Assembly (NCBI RefSeq): GCF_900113545.1
Contig: NZ_FOPS01000016.1
Coordinates: 1-39,635, forward strand
DNA length: 39,635 nt
Reading direction: 5' to 3'
From: Neisseria elongata subsp. elongata
GTDB taxonomy: Bacteria; Pseudomonadota; Gammaproteobacteria; Burkholderiales; Neisseriaceae
The translations under genes and the position numbers were made by a program. The notes below the pieces were generated by a model. It worked only from the letters and a program-made list of their open reading frames with translations, searched no databases and was not told the DNA's origin. This document shows, piece after piece, positions 19,705-27,505 of this stretch. How positions within the stretch are numbered: the first letter of the stretch is position 1; each line of letters starts with the position of its first letter.

Positions 19705-20544
19705 ATGTCCCTCAACCCCGTCTACCTCTGGAACCCGCAAAACTTTCCCGACCCGCCAGCCATGCTGCCCGACGGTTTCGACGCGGCACACCGCATCGTT
19801 TCCGAATGGGCCGACCAACCCCTGCCGCAAGGCGCGGACACAGGCGCGTTTGACAAACTGGCCGAGTACATCGCCGAAGCCGCCCGCAGCGGCAAAGCCT
19901 CGGCCGACTTCAAAGCCGCTTACACCGATATAGAGACCCAAATAGCCGAACAACTGAAAAGCCGCGCCATACTCGAACTGTACGAACACTATCTGGAACT
20001 GATGCCGATACTGACCTGCCGCAGCGAAAGCCTGGGCCTCGTGCTGTACGACGCCAACGGCTACCTGCTGCTGCACGACGGCCGGGAATACCCCGACCAA
20101 GAAACCCAAGACGAAATCACGGCATACTGGCGGCAGCGCGAAGCCGAAGAACAAAAATGGCGGCAGGAAAACAGAGGCCTGCCGAAGAACATCAAAGACT
20201 TCTACAAATACTTCCGCCCCAAAGTGGACGAACTGATGGCGCGCCACGGCTTCGAATACGCGCCGCATTTGTTCAATCCGGCAGCATACGGACGCAAAAA
20301 AATGGAACCGGACCTCATCATCTACGCCAAACCGATGACAAACGGCCAGCAGACGATATACATCGACTACGAAGATATTTATAAGGACGGCGAATACAGC
20401 GGCCTAGGGTTGGGCTGGTATCTTTCCGACGAAACCGTGGAGCGCATTTACCTGCACGATCTGGACAATATTCGTCCGCGTTACGGACAAACCGAGAAAA
20501 AACAATTGATTAGGGGAGGGTGGTTGATATGGAATACTACCTGA
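19705..20544 (+). CDS. Protein of unknown function, upstream gene of an overlapping pair
   Basis: The 279-residue product starts MSLNPVYLWNPQNFPDPPAM after a GAAAGG ribosome site. I do not recognise its family. It has no signal peptide or membrane segment, is acidic and rich in Trp and Tyr, has a helical middle (about 45-95 and 130-160) and an apparently beta-rich C-terminal half with QTIYIDYEDIYKDGEYSG. Its last 16 nt overlap the next gene, so the two are probably translated together. A similar ribosome site and start recur at 20988-21013 as a stub. The soluble, acidic, duplicated arrangement resembles immunity-protein loci, but no toxin is visible. Confidence 0.75.
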   Translation: MSLNPVYLWNPQNFPDPPAMLPDGFDAAHRIVSEWADQPLPQGADTGAFDKLAEYIAEAARSGKASADFKAAYTDIETQIAEQLKSRAILELYEHYLELMPILTCRSESLGLVLYDANGYLLLHDGREYPDQETQDEITAYWRQREAEEQKWRQENRGLPKNIKDFYKYFRPKVDELMARHGFEYAPHLFNPAAYGRKKMEPDLIIYAKPMTNGQQTIYIDYEDIYKDGEYSGLGLGWYLSDETVERIYLHDLDNIRPRYGQTEKKQLIRGGWLIWNTT

Positions 20545-20936
20545 CCCAAATGTGGTACCACACCAGCCCGACAGGCAGATACAAAACCGAAACCGAGATA
20601 GAGGCGCTGCTGGCCTATTGGGATCAGAAGCTGCGGGAAGTAGCGTGGATTGATACCTACGACGACATTGACCGCTTTTACGAATTGAATACGCTTACCG
20701 GTGTGCAATTTGAGGAAATCAACAAAAAACATAATCTGCTTAAATTTACTTACGACTTTTTTGATTTAAGGACAGTGATTGTCTATTTGAGCGGCCGGGC
20801 GGATGCAAAACAAGTTGTCGAAAGCTGGCTGGCGGCAGAAGACAAATGGTTTTTCAGTCCGGAGAGCCGAAAAAGGAATTCCGAACTGATCATCAAGGCA
20901 ATGGAATATATGGAAGCCTATCGTTCGGGGCAATAG
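20529..20936 (+). CDS. Protein of unknown function, downstream gene of an overlapping pair
   Basis: The 135-residue product starts MEYYLTQMWYHTSPTGRYKT. A GGGGAGGG at 20513-20520 lies 8 nt before this ATG, and an in-frame GTG three codons upstream is much too close to it. The protein is soluble, helical and aromatic-rich, with ALLAYWDQKLREVAWIDTYD and ESWLAAEDKWFFSPESRKRN. I recognise no family. It overlaps the previous gene by 16 nt and is followed by a strong terminator, so the pair forms a two-gene unit of 1.2 kb. Confidence 0.75.
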   Translation: MEYYLTQMWYHTSPTGRYKTETEIEALLAYWDQKLREVAWIDTYDDIDRFYELNTLTGVQFEEINKKHNLLKFTYDFFDLRTVIVYLSGRADAKQVVESWLAAEDKWFFSPESRKRNSELIIKAMEYMEAYRSGQ

Positions 20937-20944
20937 CAATAACA

Positions 20945-20976
20945 GGTCGGGCATCCCGCCCGACCCCCGCTTTTTT
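20945..20976 (+). terminator. Intrinsic terminator of the unknown gene pair
   Basis: GGTCGGGC (20945-20952), a 5-nt loop, GCCCGACC (20958-20965), then CCCGC and six T residues. It follows the stop codon by 8 nt and contains no uptake sequence. Confidence 0.88.
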
Positions 20977-21001
20977 AAAACTACCGAAAGAAAGGCACAC
21001 C

Positions 21002-21145
21002 ATGTCCCTCAACCGCACCGCCGAAAAGGCATCCGGCCGGCATCGGCAGGTTTGCGGAATCGGTAAAAGGCCGTCTGAAAACACCATATATCATGTTTTC
21101 AGACGGCCTTCTTTATGGCTGCCGCATGAAGCGGTTTCAGCATAA
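21002..21145 (+). pseudogene. Stub repeating the start of the 19705 gene
   Basis: The stretch AGAAAGGCACACC-ATGTCCCTCAACC, with its ribosome site, start and first codons (MSLN), repeats that at 19692-19717 almost base for base. After MSLN the reading frame diverges and runs through an uptake-sequence hairpin to a stop at 21143-21145 (47 codons). I read it as the leftover 5' end of a deleted tandem copy, not as a working gene. Confidence 0.6.
21067..21110 (+). terminator. Inverted uptake-sequence pair upstream of fhs
   Basis: A 16-bp stem: AAGGCCGTCTGAAAAC at 21067-21082 pairs with 21095-21110, with a 12-nt loop. It lies about 140 nt before fhs and insulates it from the upstream pair. Confidence 0.85.
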
Positions 21146-21206
21146 ACGGTAATATTTTTCATTGCATACCGCCCTGCCCCATATCGCCGTTTCCGACGGC
21201 CTCACT

Positions 21207-21212
21207 TATAAT
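21207..21212 (+). promoter_or_regulatory. Candidate -10 element of fhs
   Basis: A perfect TATAAT 36 nt before the fhs ATG. A degenerate uptake sequence (TTCCGACGGCCT, 21191-21202) lies just upstream, but no -35 at standard spacing was found. Confidence 0.4.
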
Positions 21213-21248
21213 CCGACCCATCCCAACCCTCTGAAAAGCGAGAATCCC

Positions 21249-22925
21249 ATGAGTTTCAAAACCGATGCCGAAATCGCCCGCGAAGCCGCCGTCCGCCCGA
21301 TACGCGAAATTGCCGCCAAACTGGGCATCAGCGAGGACAAGCTTGAGCCATACGGCCACTACAAAGCGAAAATCAATCCCGCCGAAGCCTTTGCCCTGCC
21401 CGACAGGAAAGGCCGTCTGATTTTGGTTACCGCCATCAACCCGACCCCGGCGGGCGAAGGCAAGACCACGGTAACCATCGGCCTGGCCGACGCATTGAAC
21501 CACATCGGCAAACAGGCCGTGGTCGCCATGCGCGAACCTTCGCTGGGCCCCGTGTTCGGCATTAAGGGCGGCGCGGCGGGCGGCGGTTATTCGCAGGTTT
21601 TGCCGATGGAAGACATCAACCTACACTTCACCGGCGACTTCCACGCCATCGGCGCGGCCAACAACCTGCTTGCCGCCATGCTCGACAACCACATCTATCA
21701 GGGCAACGCGCTGAACATCGACCCCAAACGCGTACTGTGGCGGCGCGCGGTGGACATGAACGACCGCCAGTTGCGCAACATCATCAGCGGCAACGGCAAG
21801 CCGACCGACGGCGTGTTGCGTCCCGACGGCTTCGACATCACCGTGGCATCCGAAGTCATGGCCGTATTCTGCCTGGCCAAAGACCTGACCGACCTGAAAA
21901 ACCGTTTGGGCAACATCCTGATTGCCTACGCCAAAGACGGCAGCCCCGTTTACGCCAAAGACTTGAACGCCCACGGCGCGATGGCCGCACTTTTGAAAGA
22001 CGCCATCAAGCCGAATCTGGTGCAAACCATAGGCGGCACGCCCGCCTTCGTCCACGGCGGCCCCTTCGCCAACATCGCCCACGGCTGCAACTCCGTTACC
22101 GCCACCCGCCTTGCCCTTCATCTGGCCGATTATGCCGTTACCGAAGCGGGCTTCGGCGCGGACTTGGGCGCGGAAAAATTCTGCGACATCAAATGCCGCC
22201 TGGCCGGCCTGAAACCCGACGCGGCCGTCGTCGTCGCCACCGTCCGCGCCCTGAAATACAACGGCGGCGTGGCGAAAGAAGACTTGGGCAAAGAAAACGT
22301 CGAGGCCTTGAAACAGGGCCTGCCCAACCTGCTGCGCCATATTTCCAACCTGAAAAACGTATTCGGCCTGCCCGTCGTCGTCGCCATCAACCGCTTCGTT
22401 TCCGACACGGATGCCGAATTGGCACTGATTCAGACGGCCTGCGCCGAACACGGCGTGGAAGTATCGCTGGCCGAAGTGTGGGGCAAAGGCGGCGAAGGCG
22501 GCGCGGATTTGGCGCGCAAAGTCGTTTCCGCCATCGAAAACCAGCCCAACAATTTCGCCTACGCCTATGATGCCAACGACAGCATTCCCGACAAACTGCG
22601 TGCCATCGCGCAAAAAATCTACGGCGCGGCCGAGGTCGATTTCAGTGCCGAAGCACGCGCGGAAATCGCGTCTTTGGAAAAACTGGGCTTGGACAAACTG
22701 CCGGTGTGCGTGGCGAAAACGCAATATTCGTTCAGCGACAACGCCAAACTTCTGGGCTGTCCGAGCGGCTTCACCATCACCGTCCGCAGCCTGACCCTGT
22801 CTGCCGGCGCGGGCTTCATCGTCGCCGTCTGCGGCAGCATCATGAAAATGCCCGGCCTGCCGAAAGTGCCTTCCGCCGAAAAAATCGACGTGGACGAAAA
22901 CGGCAACATCACCGGACTGTTCTAA
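21249..22925 (+). CDS. fhs: Formate-tetrahydrofolate ligase
   Basis: The 558-residue enzyme forms 10-formyltetrahydrofolate from formate, ATP and tetrahydrofolate, feeding purine and formyl-methionine synthesis. It starts [20 protein letters not shown]. The frame is open for 29 more codons upstream, but this ATG gives the normal family start and length. The ATP loop TPAGEGKTT lies at 66-74, and the family signature [20 protein letters not shown] follows. An uptake sequence at 22429-22440 is translated as part of IQTAC. It is a monocistronic unit closed by a good terminator. Confidence 0.97.
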   Translation: MSFKTDAEIAREAAVRPIREIAAKLGISEDKLEPYGHYKAKINPAEAFALPDRKGRLILVTAINPTPAGEGKTTVTIGLADALNHIGKQAVVAMREPSLGPVFGIKGGAAGGGYSQVLPMEDINLHFTGDFHAIGAANNLLAAMLDNHIYQGNALNIDPKRVLWRRAVDMNDRQLRNIISGNGKPTDGVLRPDGFDITVASEVMAVFCLAKDLTDLKNRLGNILIAYAKDGSPVYAKDLNAHGAMAALLKDAIKPNLVQTIGGTPAFVHGGPFANIAHGCNSVTATRLALHLADYAVTEAGFGADLGAEKFCDIKCRLAGLKPDAAVVVATVRALKYNGGVAKEDLGKENVEALKQGLPNLLRHISNLKNVFGLPVVVAINRFVSDTDAELALIQTACAEHGVEVSLAEVWGKGGEGGADLARKVVSAIENQPNNFAYAYDANDSIPDKLRAIAQKIYGAAEVDFSAEARAEIASLEKLGLDKLPVCVAKTQYSFSDNAKLLGCPSGFTITVRSLTLSAGAGFIVAVCGSIMKMPGLPKVPSAEKIDVDENGNITGLF

Positions 22926-22940
22926 ACAGCCCCACAACAC

Positions 22941-22967
22941 AAGCCGCCCCGAAAGGGCGGCTTTTTT
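22941..22967 (+). terminator. Intrinsic terminator of fhs
   Basis: AAGCCGCCC (22941-22949), loop CGAAA, GGGCGGCTT (22955-22963), and six T residues, 15 nt after the fhs stop. Confidence 0.95.
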
Positions 22968-22999
22968 GCGCCGAACCGTATTTTCAGACGGCCTCAAAC

Positions 23000-23124
23000 A
23001 AACAGGCGCGGGCAGGGCAAACCGTACAAAACCGATTCACTTGGCGCTTCAACGCATTAGAGAACCGCTCCCCTGAAGCTCAGGCGAAGCAACGCCGTTC
23101 TGATTTAAAGTAATCCGCTAAATA
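23000..23124. repeat. Decayed Correia element
   Basis: The segment holds recognisable internal Correia sequence (ACCGATTCACTTGGCGCTTC, then TAGAGAACCG and GCAACGCCGTTCTGATTTAA) and ends in a worn right repeat, TAATCCGCTAAATA. The left inverted repeat is not recognisable, so the left boundary is approximate. Confidence 0.7.
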
Positions 23125-23227
23125 TTGCGCCGCCGAACGGAAAAAAGGGATTAAGATTGCCGCTGCAGCTAAAGAGGCCGTCTGAAAAGCGAAAACCGCC
23201 GATTCAGCAAACAAAAAAGGAAACACC

Positions 23228-23893
23228 ATGCCCGCCACCCGCTATTTATTTGCCGCCCTGTCCGTTTTGGCTCTGGGCGCATATGCCGAAACCCTGCCGT
23301 TATCCAAACTGCCCCAAGGCTGGCAAGGCGGCATCGAAGTGCAATGCCGCGAGGGCTTCTGCTCGGGAGAAGGCGCGGTATTGCTGCAAATCAACGGCCG
23401 CAAACACCGCCTGCCCGCCGATTTTTTCACCTTCAGCACCCGCCCCGACTCCGGCAACACCCCAACCACCGATCCGGTTACCGTGGACGACTTCAATTTC
23501 GACGGCCGGCCGGACATCGCCGTGCCGCGCGGGCAGCAAGGCCCCTACGGCTCTTGGTCGGATGACATCTACCTGCAAACCGAAGACGGAAACCTGCTGA
23601 AAAGCCAAGAATTAAGCGAGCTATCCGATTATTACATGGGCACACCCGAAATCGACCGCAAACGCAAACTTCTGATTGTTTATGGAAAATCCGGCGCAGC
23701 CATCCATTACACCGCACATTTCCGCGTTGCTGCGGACGGAAGCCTGCAACAGGTTTACCAACGCGACGACATCCACGGCGGCTGCAAGCGGCAGACGGGC
23801 ATCAAAATCGAAGAAACCATCATATCCACCAACGAAAAACAGCATACGCGCACCCGCTGCCTGACCGAGGCGCAATACGAAAAACAAATATAG
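23228..23893 (+). CDS. Secreted protein with a calcium-binding-like DXNXDG loop
   Basis: The 221-residue product follows an AAGGA site and starts [20 protein letters not shown], a signal peptide with probable cleavage after A20 (AYA-ET). The mature part has four or more cysteines (for example CREGFC near 40-45) and one loop, [13 protein letters not shown], of the FG-GAP/VCBS calcium-binding type. This loop pattern is seen in periplasmic XAC2610-like proteins, a relation I suspect but cannot test. The stop codon TAG is formed by the first bases of the Correia element that follows, so the original C-terminus was probably different. An uptake sequence lies upstream at 23175-23186. Confidence 0.8.
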   Translation: MPATRYLFAALSVLALGAYAETLPLSKLPQGWQGGIEVQCREGFCSGEGAVLLQINGRKHRLPADFFTFSTRPDSGNTPTTDPVTVDDFNFDGRPDIAVPRGQQGPYGSWSDDIYLQTEDGNLLKSQELSELSDYYMGTPEIDRKRKLLIVYGKSGAAIHYTAHFRVAADGSLQQVYQRDDIHGGCKRQTGIKIEETIISTNEKQHTRTRCLTEAQYEKQI

Positions 23894-23995
23894 TGGATTA
23901 AATTTAAACCAGTACGGCGTTGCCTCGCCTTGCCGTACTATCTGTACTGTCTGCGGCTTCGTCGCCTTGTCCTGATTTAAATTTAATCCACTATA
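23889..23995. repeat. Short-type Correia element (107 bp)
   Basis: Bounded by TATAGTGGATTAAATTTAAA at 23889 and its inverted copy ending TTAATCCACTATA at 23995. It is the internally deleted short class. Its first bases supply the stop codon of the preceding gene. Confidence 0.93.
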
Positions 23996-24076
23996 AAGCG
24001 CGAACTGGAGAAAACGCGGCCACGCCGGCCTGACAACGCAAAATAATTGCCCGCACCCTACCGCCGCATACATGAA

Positions 24077-24119
24077 AGGCCGTCTGAAAGACCGTTTAAA
24101 CCATGTTTTCAGACGGCCT
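24077..24119. terminator. Inverted uptake-sequence pair
   Basis: AGGCCGTCTGAAA at 24077-24089 and its complement at 24107-24119 form a 13-bp stem with a 17-nt loop. It lies about 180 nt after the secreted-protein gene and could be its terminator, moved away by the Correia insertion. Confidence 0.75.
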
Positions 24120-24426
24120 CATGCTGCCTCTGTCTATAAATGTATCTTTTAAACAACAATAAAAAAATAAAACAATCGGCGTTATTTTCAGATAAACGGA
24201 TATTCATCATCTTTTATGGTTGAGCAGCATTCCAAACCTTCTTGATTGCCCGTTATCAAACGAAGCGCAAAACAAATCCAACACACTGAATAAAATTAAA
24301 TTTTTCAACACCCATTGCCTTCCGCCCAAAGATGCCGTTTTCAGACGGCCCCAACCCTGCCGCCTGACGAGTAACGGCCTTCAAACATACCGCTTGTCAA
24401 AAAAAATATGTTTTCAGCAAATTTTT
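24120..24426. other. AT-rich spacer upstream of metE promoter
   Basis: About 300 nt with no supported gene. It holds a single uptake core (rc form, about 24339-24350) and AT-rich runs. No repeat or RNA gene was recognised. Confidence 0.5.
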
Positions 24427-24440
24427 TTGACAAATTAAAA

Positions 24441-24469
24441 TTGCAAAAAAATTGCACTTCATGGATAAT
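24441..24469 (+). promoter_or_regulatory. Predicted metE promoter
   Basis: TTGCAA (24441-24446), a 17-nt spacer, GATAAT (24464-24469). Transcription would start near 24476, giving a leader of roughly 290 nt. A TTGACA at 24427-24432 has no -10 at usable spacing. Confidence 0.6.
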
Positions 24470-24483
24470 CACCCCCGTTCAGT

Positions 24484-24539
24484 CGGCAGCGTGCACCCGC
24501 CCTTCCCAATATCGGGTGAACCCTCCCTTCGCGCTGCCG
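24484..24539 (+). promoter_or_regulatory. Two-tier hairpin in the metE leader, candidate regulatory RNA
   Basis: An outer stem CGGCAGCG (24484-24491) with CGCTGCCG (24532-24539) encloses an inner stem CACCCG (24494-24499) with CGGGTG (24513-24518). The inner loop is 13 nt, and a 13-nt single strand, rich in C and T, lies on the 3' side between the stems. It begins about 8 nt after the predicted transcription start and precedes an intrinsic terminator by 45 nt. I could not match it to the SAM, SAH or cobalamin riboswitches. Confidence 0.6.
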
Positions 24540-24583
24540 CACTCAACAATGATTTTGTTTTTGTGTATTCTCTCTGTTTTATC

Positions 24584-24610
24584 GCCCTCCCCGTGAGGGC
24601 TTCTTTTTTT
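24584..24610 (+). terminator. Intrinsic terminator inside the metE leader
   Basis: GCCCTC (24584-24589), a 5-nt loop, GAGGGC (24595-24600), then TTCTTTTTTT. It stands 155 nt before the metE start with no gene in front of it, so it fits conditional attenuation. The bases CCCTC at 24521-24525 in the upstream structure could instead pair with GAGGG of its 3' arm. Confidence 0.75.
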
Positions 24611-24764
24611 GCCCTGCCGATTGGTTTTCAGACGGCCTCCGCGCCGCCGCATTAAACAGATTCATACAAAATCTTCAAATAACTCGTTTGCCTATTGCAC
24701 GGAAACGGCGCAAGATAGCAGCATTCGAAACTTTCCCCCTTAATTTGCTCCAAGGAGTTACTCA

Positions 24765-27044
24765 ATGAATACTTTTCATCTTTCAGGCTATCCGCGCATC
24801 GGTGCGAAGCGCGAGCTGAAATTTGCCGTCGAAGCCTTTTGGAAAGGCGCGAAAACCGAAGCCGAGCTGCAATCCGTAGCCGCCGAAATCCGCCGTTTGA
24901 ACTGGGCGGCGCAAAAAGCCGCCGGTGCGGATTTGCTGCCGGTAGGCGATTTCTCGTTCTACGACCATGTGCTTGATTTGCTGTGCGCTTTGGGCGGCAT
25001 TCCGAAACGCTTCGGTTTCGACGCGGCCAACCTGAGCCTGCCCGAATACTTCCAGCTGGCACGCGGCAACGCCACCCAGTTTGCGATGGAAATGACCAAA
25101 TGGTTCGACACCAACTACCACTTCATCGTGCCCGAATGGTCTGCCGACACCGAATTCAAAGTAAACGCCAAAAACCTGATCGCGCAAATCAAAGAAGCCA
25201 AAGCGCAGGGCTACGACATCAAGCCTACCTTGGTCGGCCCCGTTACCTTGGCTTGGCTGGGTAAAAAGAAAGACGGCATCAACTGCCGCGTGAAAGACCT
25301 GCTGCTGCCCAAACTGCTGCCCGCTTACGCGCAACTGCTGCGCGAACTGGCCGCCGAAGGTGCGGACTGGGTTCAGATTGACGAGCCGATTCTGGCTGCC
25401 GAAGCCGGTTCTGCATGGCTGGACGCATTTGCGCCGGTTTATCAAGAACTGTCCGGCACCGGTGTGCGCATCCTCGTCGGCACTTACTTCGCTTCCGTTG
25501 CCGAACATTTGGACCTGTTGAAATCCCTGCCCGTACAAGGCCTGCACATCGACTGCGTGCGCGCACCGGAACAACTGGCCGTGTTTGCCGAAGGCTGGCC
25601 GAAAGACCGCGTGTTGTCCGTCGGCCTGATTGACGGCCGCAACGTATGGCGTGCCAACCTGTCCAAAGTCATCGCCACTTTGGAACCGGTTAAAGCCAAA
25701 TTGGGCGAAAACCTGTGGATCGCCCCAAGCTGCTCCCTGCTGCACAGCCCGCAAGACTTGGCCGTGGAAGAAAAACTGGACGGCGAAATCAAATCATGGA
25801 TGGCTTTTGCCGCACAAAAACTGGTGGAATTGGGCGTGGTGAAACGTGCGCTGGAGCAAGGCAAAGACGCCGTTCAAGCCGAACTGGCCGCATCCGATGC
25901 CGCCGCCGCCGACCGTGCGACCAACAAACTGATTCACAACGATGCCGTCAAAGCCCGCGTGGCCGCCCTGCCGAAAGGCGCAGACCAGCGCAAATCCCCG
26001 TTTGCCGAACGCATCAAGGCACAACAGGAATGGATGAAGCTGCCCGCACTGCCGACCACAACCATCGGTTCCTTCCCGCAAACCACTGAAATCCGCCAAG
26101 CGCGCGCCGCGTTCAAAAAAGGCGAATTGAGTGCCGCCGACTACGATGCCGCGATGAAAAAAGAAATCGCCTACTGCGTCGAAGTACAGGAAAAACTGGA
26201 AATCGACGTGCCCGTACACGGCGAAGCCGAGCGCAACGATATGGTGGAATACTTCGGCGAACAACTGTCCGGCTACTGCTTCAGCCAATTCGGCTGGGTA
26301 CAAAGCTACGGCAGCCGCTGCGTGAAACCGCCCATCATCTTCGGCGACGTTTCCCGTCCGAACCCGATGACCGTTTACTGGTCCACCTACGCGCAAAGCC
26401 TGACCAAACGCCCGATGAAAGGCATGCTGACCGGCCCGGTTACCATGTTCAAATGGTCTTTCGTCCGCGACGACATCCCGTTGAGCGAAGTGGCCAAACA
26501 AATCGCTTTGGCACTGAACGACGAAGTATTGGACTTGGAAAAAGCCGGCATCAAAGTCATCCAAATTGACGAGCCCGCCATCCGCGAAGCCATGCCGCTG
26601 AAAAAAGCGCAGTGGGACGAATTCCTGGCCTGGGCCTGCGAATCCTTCCGCCTGTCCAGCACCGGCGCGGAAGACAGCACCCAAATCCACACCCATATGT
26701 GCTACTCCGAGTTCAACGACATCCTGCCCGCCATCGCCAGCATGGATGCGGACGTTATCACCATCGAAACTTCGCGCTCCGACATGGAATTGCTGACCGC
26801 GTTCGGCGACTTCAAATACCCGAACGACATCGGCCCGGGCGTGTACGACATCCACAGCCCGCGCGTTCCGACCGAAGCCGAAGTGGAGCACCTGCTGCGC
26901 AAAGCAATGGAAGTCGTGCCCGTGGAACGCCTGTGGGTAAACCCCGACTGTGGCCTGAAAACACGCGGCTGGAAAGAAACCATCGAGCAACTTGAAGTAA
27001 TGATGGCGGTTACCAAAAAACTGCGTCAGGAACTGGCTAAATAA
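24765..27044 (+). CDS. metE: Cobalamin-independent methionine synthase
   Basis: The 759-residue enzyme transfers a methyl group from 5-methyltetrahydropteroyltri-L-glutamate to homocysteine. Length and both half-barrels are complete. The zinc ligands fall at H644 and C646 (HTHMCYSEF), E668 and C729 ([11 protein letters not shown]), each three residues later than in the E. coli numbering I recall. The start [20 protein letters not shown] follows AAGGAG. It is a single-gene unit with a long leader that contains a structured element and a terminator; a 17-bp uptake-sequence terminator follows. metF is not adjacent. Confidence 0.98.
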   Translation: MNTFHLSGYPRIGAKRELKFAVEAFWKGAKTEAELQSVAAEIRRLNWAAQKAAGADLLPVGDFSFYDHVLDLLCALGGIPKRFGFDAANLSLPEYFQLARGNATQFAMEMTKWFDTNYHFIVPEWSADTEFKVNAKNLIAQIKEAKAQGYDIKPTLVGPVTLAWLGKKKDGINCRVKDLLLPKLLPAYAQLLRELAAEGADWVQIDEPILAAEAGSAWLDAFAPVYQELSGTGVRILVGTYFASVAEHLDLLKSLPVQGLHIDCVRAPEQLAVFAEGWPKDRVLSVGLIDGRNVWRANLSKVIATLEPVKAKLGENLWIAPSCSLLHSPQDLAVEEKLDGEIKSWMAFAAQKLVELGVVKRALEQGKDAVQAELAASDAAAADRATNKLIHNDAVKARVAALPKGADQRKSPFAERIKAQQEWMKLPALPTTTIGSFPQTTEIRQARAAFKKGELSAADYDAAMKKEIAYCVEVQEKLEIDVPVHGEAERNDMVEYFGEQLSGYCFSQFGWVQSYGSRCVKPPIIFGDVSRPNPMTVYWSTYAQSLTKRPMKGMLTGPVTMFKWSFVRDDIPLSEVAKQIALALNDEVLDLEKAGIKVIQIDEPAIREAMPLKKAQWDEFLAWACESFRLSSTGAEDSTQIHTHMCYSEFNDILPAIASMDADVITIETSRSDMELLTAFGDFKYPNDIGPGVYDIHSPRVPTEAEVEHLLRKAMEVVPVERLWVNPDCGLKTRGWKETIEQLEVMMAVTKKLRQELAK

Positions 27045-27065
27045 TCAGGCCGCCTGAAAAGCATC

Positions 27066-27110
27066 AAGGCCGTCTGAAAACCTCCAAACAGGTTTTCAGA
27101 CGGCCTTTTA
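27066..27110 (+). terminator. Inverted uptake-sequence pair, metE terminator
   Basis: A perfect 17-bp stem, AAGGCCGTCTGAAAACC at 27066-27082 with 27091-27107, an 8-nt loop and a short T tract, 21 nt after the stop. Confidence 0.93.
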
Positions 27111-27284
27111 TCATCCAATTCAACTTGCCAAAAAGAACAAAAAACGCGTCTGCACCGTCTGAGCCATAAGAAGCCAAACCGGCTGACGCTGCGGCATCAA
27201 ACCAACCTATCGCGTAAGGGCAACCCATCCATCATCTGTCAGGCCGTCTGAAAAGCCGTTTCAGTCTATGGCGATACGCTTGAT

Positions 27285-27423
27285 TCGCCAACCGTTGCCA
27301 TGCCTTGGCTCAAAAGAACGGTTATTTCAAATACCGAAGCACTCGACAAACCTGCACCGCGATGTACAGCCTACGCTTCCGAGGCTTCTCCGCCTCGTCC
27401 TGATTGAAATTTAATCCACCATA
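27285..27423. repeat. Decayed full-length Correia element, reverse orientation
   Basis: Worn but recognisable family segments occur in order: CCTTGGCTCAAAAGAACGGT, then GTACAGCCTACGCTTCCGAG, and CGTCCTGATTGAAATTTAAT followed by CCACCATA at 27423. The left end is too degraded to place precisely. The rest of the 460-nt gap between metE and the M16 genes holds single uptake sequences (27241-27252 and the variant at about 27048) and no gene. Confidence 0.7.
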
Positions 27424-27429
27424 GATATT

Positions 27430-27494
27430 GAGGCCGTCTGAAAAGCCGTTTTCAAAGTTCGAACTTTGTTGCGGTTTCACTTTCAGACGTCCTC
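27430..27494 (-). terminator. Imperfect uptake-sequence pair downstream of the M16 genes
   Basis: GAGGCCGTCTGAAA (27430-27443) pairs with TTTCAGACGTCCTC (27481-27494) with one mismatch. A 16-nt perfect palindrome, CAAAGTTCGAACTTTG (27453-27468), lies in the loop. It follows the last M16 gene by 11 nt. Confidence 0.7.
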
Positions 27495-27505
27495 TTTATC
27501 GAAGT

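Noticed and set aside
21162-21248. Upstream extension of fhs by 29 codons
   Set aside because: The extra residues are non-conserved, span the predicted -10 element, and the ATG at 21249 gives the family start.
24427-24432. TTGACA as the metE -35
   Set aside because: The hexamer 17 nt downstream is AATTGC, not a -10. TTGCAA/GATAAT fits better.
24549-24596. 15-codon leader peptide MILFLCILSVLSPSP ahead of metE
   Set aside because: It ends within the terminator, which is suggestive, but has no Shine-Dalgarno sequence and no methionine run. Kept only as a side note to the leader finding.
24476-24620. SAH, SAM or cobalamin riboswitch upstream of metE
   Set aside because: I looked for the conserved core of the SAH family and the B12-box GCCACTG and found neither. 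The nested stems do not resemble these families.
24452-24655. 67-codon frame through the metE leader
   Set aside because: It runs through the terminator and an uptake sequence, has no ribosome site and no family character.
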